DNA of 64,000 nucleotides from Halomarina oriensis (GCF_009791395.1 NZ_WSZK01000034.1:62001-126000); one strand, 5' to 3'; positions 17,989 through 26,637 are shown, numbered from the stretch's first letter. Numbers and translations are program-made. The notes: a model not told the origin generated them from the letters alone.

Positions 17989-19263
17989 TCAGACGAGTTC
18001 CTTGAGTCGGCTGTCCCGGAGGACGGATTTCAGGACGATACCGGTGTCCTGGACGAGACGGTGTTCGAGGTAGCTCCCCTGTCCGCGCCCCCCGCCGGTC
18101 CGGGTGGACTCGACGACGCCGAGGAACGCCTGCTCTTTCAGCAGTTCGTAGACGCGGTGTTCGCTGAGCACCGTCGCGTTCGTCTGGTCGGCGGTCTCGC
18201 CGTACCGCTCGTAGATGCGGCTGGTCGAGAAGGCGTCCGTCTCGGGGTCCTCCTCGGAGAGTCGCGCGAGCGCGTAGAGGATGAACTTCACCTGTGTCGT
18301 CGACCCGCGGAGCAGTTCCTCGAACCGGTCGACCTCCGCCCACTCCTGAGCGTTGCGAACGTGGTCCTCGGTGACCCTGCTGGCGTTCGCCCGCTCGGCG
18401 AGCTCCCCCGCGTGCCGGAGGATCTCGATGGCCTTGCGCGCGTCCCCGTGTTCCTGTGCGGCGACCGCCGCCGTGAGCGGGATGACGTCGTCGGAGAGGA
18501 CCCCCTCGCAGAAGGCGTCACGACGGTGCTCCATGATCTCGCGCAGTTGATTGGCGTCGTACGGCTGGAAGACGAACTCCTCCTCCCGGAGGCTGGACTT
18601 GACGCGCTCGTTGAGCTGGTCGCGGTACTCGATCTTGTTGCTCACCGCGACGACGCCGAGGTGGCAGTCGGCCTTGCCGGACTCCTTCGCGCGCGTGAGT
18701 TGCATCAGGATGTCGTCGTCGTCGAGGCGGTCGACCTCGTCGAGGATGATGATAGCCGAGTCGTAGGCGATGTCGAGGATCTCCCAGAGGTAGTCGTAGT
18801 ACTCGCCGCTCCCGATACCGGTCCGTGGGATGTCGAACTGGGTCTTCTCGTTCTCGTTGAGCGTCCGCGTGACCGTCCGTGCGACGCGCGTCTGGGTGTT
18901 GTGCTGGGCGCAGTCGACGTAGACCGTGCCGACCGGGATGTCGTTGCTCTCGGCGGCCCGGCGGGCGCGCTCGGTGACGTGGCGAGCGACGAGCGACTTG
19001 CCCGTCCCCGTCTTCCCGTAGATCATCACGTTGTTCGGCGGGTCGGCCCGGACGATGGGACGGAGTTCCGCCGCGACGGCTTCGATCTCGTCGTCACGAC
19101 CGACGATGCGCGTACTCTCGGGGACGTGGCCCACCTTCAGTAGCTCCTTGCGCGAGAAGATGTCGACCCGGTCCGGGTCCTCGCCGATGCTGAACAGTGG
19201 GTCCTCGGACGGCTCTTCGAACCGGTCGTCGAAGTCCGAGAGGTTCGTCGACTCGTCGGCCAT
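17989..19263 (-). CDS. orc: Orc1/Cdc6 replication initiator
   Basis: This AAA+ protein of 424 aa binds origin repeats and loads the MCM helicase. ATG 19261-19263 is chosen; the ATG six codons upstream gives no better context. It has Walker A GKTGTGKS (about 83-90), Walker B IIILDEVD (about 171-178), a sensor-1 VAVSNK stretch, sensor-2 HGDARKAIE, and a C-terminal winged helix from about 340 on (IYERYGETADQTN). The gene lies at the left edge of the repeat-flanked AT-rich region and is transcribed away from it, the standard arrangement of haloarchaeal origins. It should recognise the adjacent repeats, since initiators usually match their own origin. Confidence 0.93.
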   Translation of the reverse strand: MADESTNLSDFDDRFEEPSEDPLFSIGEDPDRVDIFSRKELLKVGHVPESTRIVGRDDEIEAVAAELRPIVRADPPNNVMIYGKTGTGKSLVARHVTERARRAAESNDIPVGTVYVDCAQHNTQTRVARTVTRTLNENEKTQFDIPRTGIGSGEYYDYLWEILDIAYDSAIIILDEVDRLDDDDILMQLTRAKESGKADCHLGVVAVSNKIEYRDQLNERVKSSLREEEFVFQPYDANQLREIMEHRRDAFCEGVLSDDVIPLTAAVAAQEHGDARKAIEILRHAGELAERANASRVTEDHVRNAQEWAEVDRFEELLRGSTTQVKFILYALARLSEEDPETDAFSTSRIYERYGETADQTNATVLSEHRVYELLKEQAFLGVVESTRTGGGRGQGSYLEHRLVQDTGIVLKSVLRDSRLKELV

Positions 19264-19307
19264 CAGTATCGTATCGTGCAACGGGGGCCTCTGTACTTAA
19301 GCGTTCG

Positions 19308-19327
19308 CACCCGGCCAAGAGTGTATC
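19308..19327 (+). repeat. origin recognition box 1 (degenerate)
   Basis: CACCCGGCCAAGAGTGTATC is two bases shorter than the consensus at its centre but keeps CACCC and CAAGAGTGTAT. It is closest to the orc1/cdc6 start, so it may also affect that gene's promoter. Confidence 0.6.
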
Positions 19328-19401
19328 TCCCGGCGAGACCGCCGTCCGCCGACCCTCGGCGGACGATAGAGCGAGACGATCGACGACGACTGTGACTCGA
19401 C

Positions 19402-19422
19402 CACCCCTCGTCCCGAGTGTAA
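19402..19422 (+). repeat. origin recognition box 2
   Basis: CACCCCTCGTCCCGAGTGTA matches the shared 20-mer except at two central positions (CCC in place of CAA with one further change). Confidence 0.65.
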
Positions 19423-19493
19423 CGGACGAGGGACGAGCGACGGTTCGATCGCTCCCGAATCGGACGCCCGTTCACCGACCATCGCCACGTGGA

Positions 19494-19514
19494 CACCCCC
19501 CGTCAAGAGTGTAT
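19494..19514 (+). repeat. origin recognition box 3
   Basis: It matches the shared box with one change (C for T at position 7), giving CACCCCCCGTCAAGAGTGTA. Confidence 0.8.
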
Positions 19515-19534
19515 ATCGGGGGGAGCGCGACGAC

Positions 19535-19555
19535 CACCCCTCGTCAAGAGTGTAT
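19535..19555 (+). repeat. origin recognition box 4
   Basis: It has an exact copy of CACCCCTCGTCAAGAGTGTA, 41 bases after box 3 (about four helical turns), so both boxes face the same side of the DNA. Confidence 0.85.
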
Positions 19556-19752
19556 CAGCGTGTCGGTGGGTCTCCACCCGTTCGTTCACGCTCGTTCACG
19601 CTCTCGTTGATGGGGGATGTGTCACGCTCGACGACACATACTCGACGACGTTCGGTTGGCCGCCCGTTCGCGGGCCGCCCGTTCGCGCCCGTCGACGACG
19701 GACGGGGTCGGAGGTCGTGTAACGTTCCAGTCGGGCGACGAGTGCCGGCCCA

Positions 19753-19773
19753 CACCCCTCGTCAAGAGTGTAT
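19753..19773 (+). repeat. origin recognition box 5
   Basis: It has an exact copy of the shared 20-mer, preceded by a further CA (CACACCCC). Confidence 0.85.
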
Positions 19774-19833
19774 CGTCGAGACCGTCCGAACGGTGGGGCG
19801 GATGCCAGCTTTCGGGGGTCTCGCCGGCACCCA

Positions 19834-19854
19834 CACCCCTCGTCAAGAGTGTAA
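19834..19854 (+). repeat. origin recognition box 6
   Basis: It has an exact copy of the shared 20-mer, 81 bases after box 5, preceded by CA as in box 5. It is the left box nearest the AT-rich core, and a G-rich run follows directly. Confidence 0.85.
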
Positions 19855-20027
19855 CAACGAGGAGGGGGGTGGGGGGGTCTGTGCTGTGTCGTGTCGTCGG
19901 TAGAACACGAATCCGGCCTCTCGTCGGTCGAAGAGGCCGTGAACGGCCGCGAGAAGGACACCGGCGGCTACCTCCCGCCGTCTCTGTGAGTCGTCTCACA
20001 GGGAGTATGCCAGTACCAACGACATGA

Positions 20028-20145
20028 GTAGTATACGTCATATCTGATTCCGAATATGAAAATACTCTAATATTAAGCTAGCTAGCTTATATAGTATGAG
20101 CGCTAATATCTCAACAAGTGCATTCTTGATGAACGTAGAGTGATG
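20028..20145. other. AT-rich DNA-unwinding element
   Basis: This is the most AT-rich stretch of the window, in otherwise very GC-rich DNA. It includes AAAATACTCTAATATTAAGC and GCTAGCTAGCTTATATAGTA. It lies between the left boxes and the single inverted right box, as expected for the site where an origin melts. Confidence 0.75.
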
Positions 20146-20371
20146 GCGGCATTCACTCGTATCCATCCGAACGACTGCTGACGTCTTCCGTGGTCGTGAC
20201 GCCGTCCCTTCCGAGTCGTCGTCGGACGGTGACTCGGTGGGAACCCCCGTTTCAGCGGGTGAACTACCGGTATCCGGGCAGCAGACGCTTCGCTGGACGA
20301 CCCCTCCGTCACCGTCACCCGGCCACCGAACCCCCTCTTCGAGTGGAACCCCCACCCCACCCTCGCACCGT

Positions 20372-20392
20372 TTACACTCTTGACGAGGGGTG
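20372..20392 (-). repeat. origin recognition box 7 (inverted, right flank)
   Basis: This is the reverse complement of the shared 20-mer, reading TACACTCTTGACGAGGGGTG on the plus strand. It is the only box found right of the AT-rich core, and its inverted orientation completes the origin. Confidence 0.85.
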
Positions 20393-20400
20393 TGTGTCTT

Positions 20401-20697
20401 CGAGGTCACGGCCATCGCCGCCCTCTCCTGGGGTCGTTCGGGAATCGTCTGCTCTTGGCGGGGGTTCGAACTTCTGATGGGGTCGAGCGACACGCGAAGT
20501 GAGGTGGGTTGGCAAGTGAGGGAGTCCCACCTCGTCTATTACGAGACACAACTACACTAAAACTATTGCGTCACCGGAGATGATTTATCGAACTTCCTCG
20601 ACACGTCAGTGCAGTATCGGGTCTGGTGGATAGGCCCCGCGACTCCGGAGAACGCCGGTGGTTCCTCACGGGGAGCCACCGTATCCCTGACCGTCGT
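20401..20697. other. right flank of the origin, gene-free
   Basis: About 300 bases lie between the right box and the end of the ABC exporter gene. GAGGTGGG and CCCACCTC around 20500-20530 form a weak inverted pair. I see no further box copy and no gene. Confidence 0.35.
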
Positions 20698-22530
20698 TCA
20701 GTCGCCGGCTTGCATCGCGTAGAGTCGGGCGTAGGTCCCCTCGCGTTCGACGAGTCGGGCGTGCGTGCCGGACTCGACGACCCGGCCGTCCTCGACGGTG
20801 TAGATGCAGTCCGCGTTCCTGACGGTCGACAGCCGGTGTGCGATGGCGACGACGGTGTACTCCTCTAGTCGTTCGATCTCGCGCTGGACCTCGCGTTCGA
20901 GGTCCGTGTCGAGGTTGCTCGTCGCCTCGTCGAGGACGAGGACGTCGGCCTCTTTCAGCAGCGCTCGCGCGAGCGCGACACGCTGGCGCTGGCCGCCCGA
21001 TAGCTGGACGCCGTTCTCGCCGATGGGCGTCTCGAACCCGCGAGGCAGGTCCGTGAGGAACTCGTCGACCTGGGCGATGCGACAGACCCGTTCGAGGTCC
21101 GCGTCCGTCGCGTCCCGTCGGCCGAGGGTGAGGTTCTGACGGAGCGTGTCGTCGAACATGAACGGGTCCTGTCGGACGACGGCGATCCGCGAGCGCCACG
21201 CCGTCAACTCGAACTCGTCGATGGACGTCCCGTCGAGACGAATCTCGCCACCGTCGGGGTCGTAGAACCGGGTCAGCAGTGAGACGACGGTGGACTTGCC
21301 GGACCCCGACTGACCGACCAGCGCGACGAACTTCCCGCGTCCGAGTTCGAGCGAGAGGCCGTTCAACACTGGGTCGCCGGTCCGGTACGAGAACGTCACG
21401 TCGTCGAAGACGAGCGAGTGGAACGACCGGGGCGGTGTCCGCGACCCGCCGTCGTCCTCCTCGTTGGCGGCGAGTTCGTCGACGAACGCCTCGGTCCGGG
21501 CGACGTGCGGCAGGTCGCTCTCGATGGTGTAGAGACGTCGGTTGAGGTTGCTGACGCGGGGTGCCAGGCGGAACATGACGAACAGGAAGACCGCGAGGCC
21601 GGCGAACGAGAGCGTCGTGAACCGCAGGGCGAGGAAGACGAGGCCGAACACGGCCAGTGCCAACAGGAGCTGGTGGACGTTGCCGACGAACGAGTCGTTG
21701 CGATGGAGCGTGATGGAGGCGTCGGCGAACGCCTCGACGGCCCGGTGGTAGTCGTCGAGCACCTCGCGTTCGACGCCGAACAGCTTGACCGGACGGATGC
21801 CCTGTGTCCCCGCCTGGACGGCCGTCTGGATGGACTCGTTGGCGTCGGCCACTCTGTCACCCACGCTGAAGCCCGGCTCGACCACGTTCCGGACGAGATA
21901 CGTGATGCCACCGATGGAGACGAACGCGACGACGGTGAGCGCCGGCGAGATGTAGAACGCGAACCCGAGGTAGACGAGGCTCAACAGCCCCTGTTCGAGG
22001 ACGTAGACGAGGTTGCGAATCGCGTTGCCGGCGTACTTCGTCTGTGTGATGATGGCGTTCAGCACCTCGTCGGAGCCACGAGCGTCGAAGAAGCCGACCC
22101 GCGTCCGCAGTGCGTGCTCGAACGCGCGGGACTGGACGTCCCGGATGTACGTCGTCTGGAGGTAGCCCCGTGACCAGTCGACGGCGAAACTCGACAGGTA
22201 GCGACACGTCATGGCGACGCTGACGCCGAGAATCATGTACTCCAGCGTGAACGGGACGCCGAGGAACTGGTAGCCCCGATAGAAGACGCCGACGACGCCC
22301 CCGGCGTCGGCCGTGACGTCGCTACCCTGTGCCACGTCGACGATGGGGACGAGGAGACCGACGCCGACCCCTTCGAGTGCCGCGGTCAGGCAGCCAAAGA
22401 GCACGATGAGCGCGGTCAACGGCGGGTCGTACGCGGCGACGAGTGTCACCGACCGCCGTTTCCGACCGCCAGGGGAGTTCGGGGAGCGCACGGACCCTCC
22501 GATATATCCCTGTCGGCGGATTAAACGCAT
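20698..22530 (-). CDS. ABC exporter/flippase, permease fused to ATPase (MsbA/PglK-like)
   Basis: This half-transporter of 610 aa would act as a dimer to flip lipid-linked glycan or export polysaccharide. The N-terminal half is a six-helix exporter domain (ALIVLFGCLTAALEGVGVGL is the first helix). The ATPase begins near 375 with VFDDVTFSYRTGDPVL. It has Walker A GQSGSGKST, Q-loop VRQDPFMFDD, signature LSGGQRQR, Walker B VLVLDEATS and switch HRLST. All catalytic residues are present. It follows the HP-motif putative transferase by 37 bases and the NeuB-type gene beyond it, so its cargo is probably the nonulosonate-containing glycan. A paralogue lies at 39881. Confidence 0.9.
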   Translation of the reverse strand: MRLIRRQGYIGGSVRSPNSPGGRKRRSVTLVAAYDPPLTALIVLFGCLTAALEGVGVGLLVPIVDVAQGSDVTADAGGVVGVFYRGYQFLGVPFTLEYMILGVSVAMTCRYLSSFAVDWSRGYLQTTYIRDVQSRAFEHALRTRVGFFDARGSDEVLNAIITQTKYAGNAIRNLVYVLEQGLLSLVYLGFAFYISPALTVVAFVSIGGITYLVRNVVEPGFSVGDRVADANESIQTAVQAGTQGIRPVKLFGVEREVLDDYHRAVEAFADASITLHRNDSFVGNVHQLLLALAVFGLVFLALRFTTLSFAGLAVFLFVMFRLAPRVSNLNRRLYTIESDLPHVARTEAFVDELAANEEDDGGSRTPPRSFHSLVFDDVTFSYRTGDPVLNGLSLELGRGKFVALVGQSGSGKSTVVSLLTRFYDPDGGEIRLDGTSIDEFELTAWRSRIAVVRQDPFMFDDTLRQNLTLGRRDATDADLERVCRIAQVDEFLTDLPRGFETPIGENGVQLSGGQRQRVALARALLKEADVLVLDEATSNLDTDLEREVQREIERLEEYTVVAIAHRLSTVRNADCIYTVEDGRVVESGTHARLVEREGTYARLYAMQAGD

Positions 22531-22540
22531 CGGCCGGTGT

Positions 22541-22574
22541 GGCGGCCGTCACGAGCGGCGGCGGCCGTCACGAG
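22541..22574. repeat. 15-bp tandem duplication at a stop codon
   Basis: GGCGGCCGTCACGAG occurs at 22541-22555 and 22560-22574. The second copy includes the stop codon of the HP-motif transferase gene (minus strand). This is probably a small duplication event; no function is implied. Confidence 0.5.
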
Positions 22575-23956
22575 AGGATGTCCGCGAACGCCCGCTGGAC
22601 GTTCGCCAGCGGGTCGCGGGCGAAGAAGGGGGTGGTGTCCTCGACCGTCCGGCCGGTCCCGAGTCGGTCGAGCAGGTCGTCGACGCCGTCGACGGTCATC
22701 CCCCGGTCGACGAGCGCGGGCGACGAGGGCATCCACGGGAAGTCGACGAGGTACGTCTCGACGCCGAATCGGAGGCCCTCGTAGAGCGCCGTCGAGTAGA
22801 CGCCGACCTGTGCGCGTGACTCCGCGAACAGGCGGTGGAGCGGTCGACCAGTCTGGTCGACGACGTCGACGCCAGAACCGACGAGCCACGGGTACTCCTC
22901 GCGCCAGCGGTCGGCCTCGCCGGGGTGGAGTTTGTAGACGACCGACCAGTCACACGTCGGCCGTGCAGCCAGTTCGACGGCCAGTTTCGAGAGGACGTGG
23001 CCGACCTCGCCGGTCGAGACGAAGACGACCTGGTCGCGTCGAGGTACGTCGGCGTACCGCTCGACGCTCCGTTCGAGGTGGGGGTAGCCGACGGCGTGGA
23101 TTCGGTCGTCGGGGATGGGGAAGGCCGCCCGCCGGTTCCAGAACTCGCCGAAGGTGAGCAGGTGGTCGGGGAACGCCCGCTTCGTCCGCCAGTCGGGAAA
23201 CGAGTAGCCGTACTGGTACTCGTCGATGATACCGTGCTGGAGTTCGACGACCGGGATGTCGAGTTCCCGACAGGCGTCGATGAACGGCTCACGACCGGCG
23301 TAGCTGACGACGACGACGACGAGTTCCGGGTCGACCCGTGAGAGGAACCGTCTGTACAGCGGTTGTACGGTCCGACGGGACGCGAGATAGCGTCGCGCGA
23401 TGTCGTCGACCGGGACGTGGTGGTCGAACCGGTCGTGGATGGCCGCCTCCACGTCGCCGAACCCGTCGAACCGTGGCCGGTCGAGCGCCCGCCCGACGAC
23501 CGTGCCCACCTCGCCCGCGATCTCGATGGCGTCGACGTAGCGGAGTGCGCGGGTCTTCGTCGGGGTGAAGTGGTGGTTGAGGTGTGGCGCTTCGACGTGG
23601 AGGTAGTCGAGCGAGAGGCGCTCGGTGATGGGGTCACAGTAGACGTCCCACCAGAGACCGTCTTCGAGGCGTTTCCGACGGGCGTGCCCCCAGAACAGCA
23701 CGTCGTGGTGCCCGCTCAGAAACGGGTTCCGGTGGACGAGGTTTCTCGCCAGTAGCCGTGTACGCGCAGCGTAGAGTTCGTGCGTCCGGTCGACGCGTGT
23801 GTGTGGCTCACCCCACCCATGACGGGCGGCGATGACCCGGCGGAACACCGTGAACCGGACCTGCTCCCACACGGGAACGCCGTCGTGACGGACGCCGAAC
23901 GGCCGGACCGTCGCTTCGAGGTCCAGGAGTTCACGATGAGTGTCGTCGAACGCCAT
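22568..23956 (-). CDS. putative surface-glycan transferase with HP motif
   Basis: The 462-aa protein has no named family that I can assign with certainty. The second half looks like a GT-B nucleotide-binding domain. It has VELQHGIIDEYQYGYSF, then DQVVFVSTGEVG, YKLHPGE (K-x-HP) and VGVYSTALYEG near the end. A K-x-HP motif followed by an S/T-rich motif and Glu is shared by polysialyltransferases, KpsC/KpsS Kdo transferases and CDP-glycerol transferases. No membrane segment is seen. It is located between the NeuB-type gene (86 bases upstream) and the flippase (37 bases downstream). A role in adding CMP-nonulosonate to the glycan is therefore likely but inferred. Confidence 0.6.
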   Translation of the reverse strand: MAFDDTHRELLDLEATVRPFGVRHDGVPVWEQVRFTVFRRVIAARHGWGEPHTRVDRTHELYAARTRLLARNLVHRNPFLSGHHDVLFWGHARRKRLEDGLWWDVYCDPITERLSLDYLHVEAPHLNHHFTPTKTRALRYVDAIEIAGEVGTVVGRALDRPRFDGFGDVEAAIHDRFDHHVPVDDIARRYLASRRTVQPLYRRFLSRVDPELVVVVVSYAGREPFIDACRELDIPVVELQHGIIDEYQYGYSFPDWRTKRAFPDHLLTFGEFWNRRAAFPIPDDRIHAVGYPHLERSVERYADVPRRDQVVFVSTGEVGHVLSKLAVELAARPTCDWSVVYKLHPGEADRWREEYPWLVGSGVDVVDQTGRPLHRLFAESRAQVGVYSTALYEGLRFGVETYLVDFPWMPSSPALVDRGMTVDGVDDLLDRLGTGRTVEDTTPFFARDPLANVQRAFADILS

Positions 23957-24042
23957 CCACTGTTCCCGGTATCCTCACCAGAGATATAACTGTCTAGTCA
24001 CACACGTATCGACGGACGGAGCCGTCCCAAGGAACTGCCTCG

Positions 24043-25065
24043 TCAGTCCCCGCTCGGTTCGCCGACGGACTCCTCGGTGATTGGGTTCCCGGCGTCGAGG
24101 GCCACCCGTGCGGTCGTTCCCAGGACGCGCTCGTAGGTGGTCGGTGCTAAGCCGTCGGCCGGGCGGGTGATGGCGACGTTCTCGGCGGTGAATCGCTCGC
24201 CGGCGTCGATGGGGACGGCGGCGTGGAGCGCCTTTCTGATGACGTCGCGGTTCTCGCGTTCGGTCCGGGTCGGGCCCTTCTCGGCGCTGCCCAGGACCGT
24301 CTCGGCGTCACGGACCAGCGCGACGGCCGCCGTCAACTCGTCGGGTTCGAGCGAGGCGCGGTGGTCGGGGCCGGAGAGGGTTCTGTCGAGCGTGAAGTGC
24401 TTCTCGACGACGGTAGCACCGGCGGCGACGGCAAACGCGGGCACCTCGACGCGCGTCGTGTGGTCGGAGTAGCCGACCGGTACCGGGAGCGTATCGGCCA
24501 TCGTTCGCATCGCCCGCAGGTTCACCTCGTCGAGCGCGGCCGGGTAGGCCGTCGTGCAGTGGAGGAACGTCACCGGAACGTCCTCGTCGACGCCGCGAAT
24601 CGCCGCCAGCGCGGCCTCTACCTCCTCCATGGTCCCCATGCCCGTCGAGACGACCATCGGACGGCCGAACCCGGCGACGTGCTCCAGCAGGGGGTGGTTG
24701 TCGAGTTCGCCGGACCCGAGTTTCACTCGCGGGACGTCCAGTTCGTCCAGCAGTGTCGCGCTCTCGACGTCGAACGGCGTCGAGAGGAAGTCGATACCAC
24801 GCTCTCGACAGTACGACTGGAGTCGGTCGTGATCCGCACGCGTCAGTTCCAGCGACTGGAGCATCTCGTGCTGTGACTCCTCACCGGTCGTCTCCTCCTG
24901 ATACGGCGCTTTCGGCGCGTCGCGGGTCGCCAACCGGTCGGCGACGAACGTCTGGAACTTCACGGCGTCGGCTCCGGCCGCGACGGCGGCGTCGACGAGT
25001 CGCTCCGCCCGGTCCATGTCGCCGTCGTGGTTGACACCCGCCTCGGCGATGAAGTAACACGTCAT
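24043..25065 (-). CDS. neuB: N-acetylneuraminate/legionaminate synthase (NeuB type)
   Basis: This enzyme condenses a ManNAc-type sugar with phosphoenolpyruvate to give a nine-carbon acid. The 340-aa length and plan are those of NeuB. The TIM barrel begins FIAEAGVNHDGD and contains VKFQTF, STPFD, KLGSGE, STGM, LHCTTAYP, GYSDHT and the metal-binding EKHFTLDR. A C-terminal antifreeze-like SAF domain (about 280-340) starts near RKALHAAVPIDAGE. The motifs do not separate sialic from legionaminic or pseudaminic substrates. It is the first gene of a minus-strand operon with the HP-motif protein and flippase, apart from the NeuC and NeuA homologues on the other side of the origin. Confidence 0.9.
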   Translation of the reverse strand: MTCYFIAEAGVNHDGDMDRAERLVDAAVAAGADAVKFQTFVADRLATRDAPKAPYQEETTGEESQHEMLQSLELTRADHDRLQSYCRERGIDFLSTPFDVESATLLDELDVPRVKLGSGELDNHPLLEHVAGFGRPMVVSTGMGTMEEVEAALAAIRGVDEDVPVTFLHCTTAYPAALDEVNLRAMRTMADTLPVPVGYSDHTTRVEVPAFAVAAGATVVEKHFTLDRTLSGPDHRASLEPDELTAAVALVRDAETVLGSAEKGPTRTERENRDVIRKALHAAVPIDAGERFTAENVAITRPADGLAPTTYERVLGTTARVALDAGNPITEESVGEPSGD

Positions 25066-25197
25066 GCTGTTGTCGGGTTATCTACACTCGTCGAGGGGCT
25101 TAGCTTCTCCGTGCTTCGCTCTCGTCGTCGGGACGTTCAGGGAGTGCGTGTGTTCTCAATCCACATGCTTTTGACAGCTGAGTCACAACTAGTAGCG

Positions 25198-26465
25198 ATG
25201 GAATCGCGTCGGTCGATGCTGAAGCTACTGGGGGCGGGACTCGGCGGGGTGGCCGTCGTCGCTGCCGGTGGGTTCGCACTCGACCAGTCGCGGCGAGACG
25301 ACCGACCGCCCGCTCGGCCGGGGTCATCCGCCGGCGAGACGACCGACCACCCGCTCGCACCGAACGGGAGGGCCTACTTCGTCGCTCCGGACGGCGCCGA
25401 CGGGAACGAGGGGACGATGGCGGCCCCCTTCGGGACGGTCGACCGGGCCGTGGGGGCGTCGAGGCGGGCGACACCGTCGTCCTCCGGCGTGGGGTCTACG
25501 AGCGCGACAGCGCACTCGTCCTCTCCCATCTCGACGGACGGGCCGACGCTCGCTGTTCGTTGGTGGGGTACCCCGGGGAGCGACCGGTGATCAGGTTCGA
25601 CGGGCCGTCGCCGGGCGGGTGGCAGGTCGACAGCGGCGTCGTCCTGGAGAACTCGGCGTTCTGGACGGTTCGGAACCTCCGCATCCGGAACAGTCGACAC
25701 CTCGGGTTGAGACTCACCGGGACGGGGACACACGACACGCTCGTCTCGAACGTCGAGACGTCCGGCAACTACCTCTCCGGTATCGGCGTCTACGAAGGGG
25801 CGTCGAACAACCTCCTCAGCGACGTCTGGGCGCACGACAACTTCGACCGGGACAACGGCGGCGACGACGCCGACGGCATCCAGTTCGGTGCCGCCGACGG
25901 CAACGTCGTCCGGCGAGCGGTCTGTTACGGGAACTCGGACGACGGCATCGACCTGTGGGAGAGTCGTGACGTCCTCGTCGAGGACTGCTGGTGCTGGCAG
26001 AACGGCCGCGGGAAGACCGGGAACGGCAACGGGTTCAAACTCGGCGGTGGCGAGCGCTCCTCGGGCGGTCAGACCGTCCGGTGGAACGTCGCGTTCGCCA
26101 ACCGTGCGGCCGGTTTCGACCAGAACGGGGCCGACGTGCCCATGCGTGTCTACAACAACACCGCCGTCGCCAACGCCGCCGCCTACGTCTTCTACGACGT
26201 CCCACACGACCTGAAGAACAACATCGCTTTCGGAGGGAGCGTCGACGTGAACGACGCCGTCCGGGATGCACACAACACGTGGTCGCTCGACATCACGGAC
26301 CCGGGGTTCGTGAGTCGTCGCCCCCGCGACGAAGCGTTCCTACGCCTCCTGCCGACGAGTCCCTGCGTCGACGCCGGGGCCGACGTGGGCCTCGAGTACG
26401 CGGGCCCCCGTCCCGACCTCGGGGCGTTCGAGTTCATCCCTCGGTCGCCGACCACGACGGGGTGA
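25198..26465 (+). pseudogene. Tat-exported right-handed beta-helix protein, frameshifted
   Basis: The start ATG 25198 opens a twin-arginine signal (ESRRSMLKLLGAGLGG) and then a FVAPDGADGNEGT segment typical of pectate-lyase-like proteins. The frame breaks in a run of five G at 25452-25456. With six G the protein reads on as AVGGVEAGDTVVLRRGVY and joins the long second frame (from VGYPGERPVI), giving about 422 aa. The paralogue at 28469 has AVGRVGAGDTISLRGGV at the same place and is intact, which fixes the site of the missing base. The second part has parallel beta-helix repeats (DGIDLWESRDVLVEDC). A surface polysaccharide lyase or binding role is possible. Either a fresh pseudogene or a sequencing error. 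Confidence 0.75.
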
Positions 26466-26619
26466 GCGCAGTGACAGACTTCGTAACATTCGGAGTTTCG
26501 GACTATGTCGAGATTCGTATGGTTCTATCGAACTGGTAGTGTCTCGTCCCTCAATATCTCTCAGAAACCCCGAATTCAGGCTTCTGTGAGTGCTGTCAGA
26601 TGCTAGTGATTTACGAAAA

Positions 26620-26637
26620 TATCAAACAGTTTTGATA
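26620..26637. promoter_or_regulatory. perfect inverted repeat upstream of the CBM6 lipoprotein gene
   Basis: TATCAAA and TTTGATA are separated by CAGT, 59 bases before the ATG. The surrounding 150 bases are AT-rich for this genome. It could be an operator for the surface-protein genes; no regulator is identified. Confidence 0.35.

Larger units (their letters stand above)
19264..20400. other. predicted replication origin (oriC) next to orc1/cdc6
   Basis: A gene-free region starts at the initiator gene. It holds six copies of one repeat family in the same orientation (19308-19854) and one inverted copy (20372-20392), with an AT-rich core near 20028-20145 between them. The best-shared 20-mer is CACCCCTCGTCAAGAGTGTA. 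Its C-rich end corresponds to the G-string seen in haloarchaeal origin recognition boxes. Inverted boxes around a DNA-unwinding element beside orc1/cdc6 is the known plan of haloarchaeal origins. A G-rich stretch at 19859-19877 follows the sixth box. Activity is inferred. It could be a main, secondary or dormant origin, or the origin of a large plasmid. Confidence 0.87.

Noticed and set aside
19859-19877. G-rich run as a G-quadruplex regulatory element
   Set aside because: GGAGGGGGGTGGGGGGG could form one, but in such GC-rich DNA this is not evidence of function. It is noted only as part of the origin.
19308-20392. Origin boxes as a CRISPR array
   Set aside because: Spacing is irregular (about 40 to 500 bases), one copy is inverted, no cas genes are nearby, and orc1/cdc6 adjoins the repeats.
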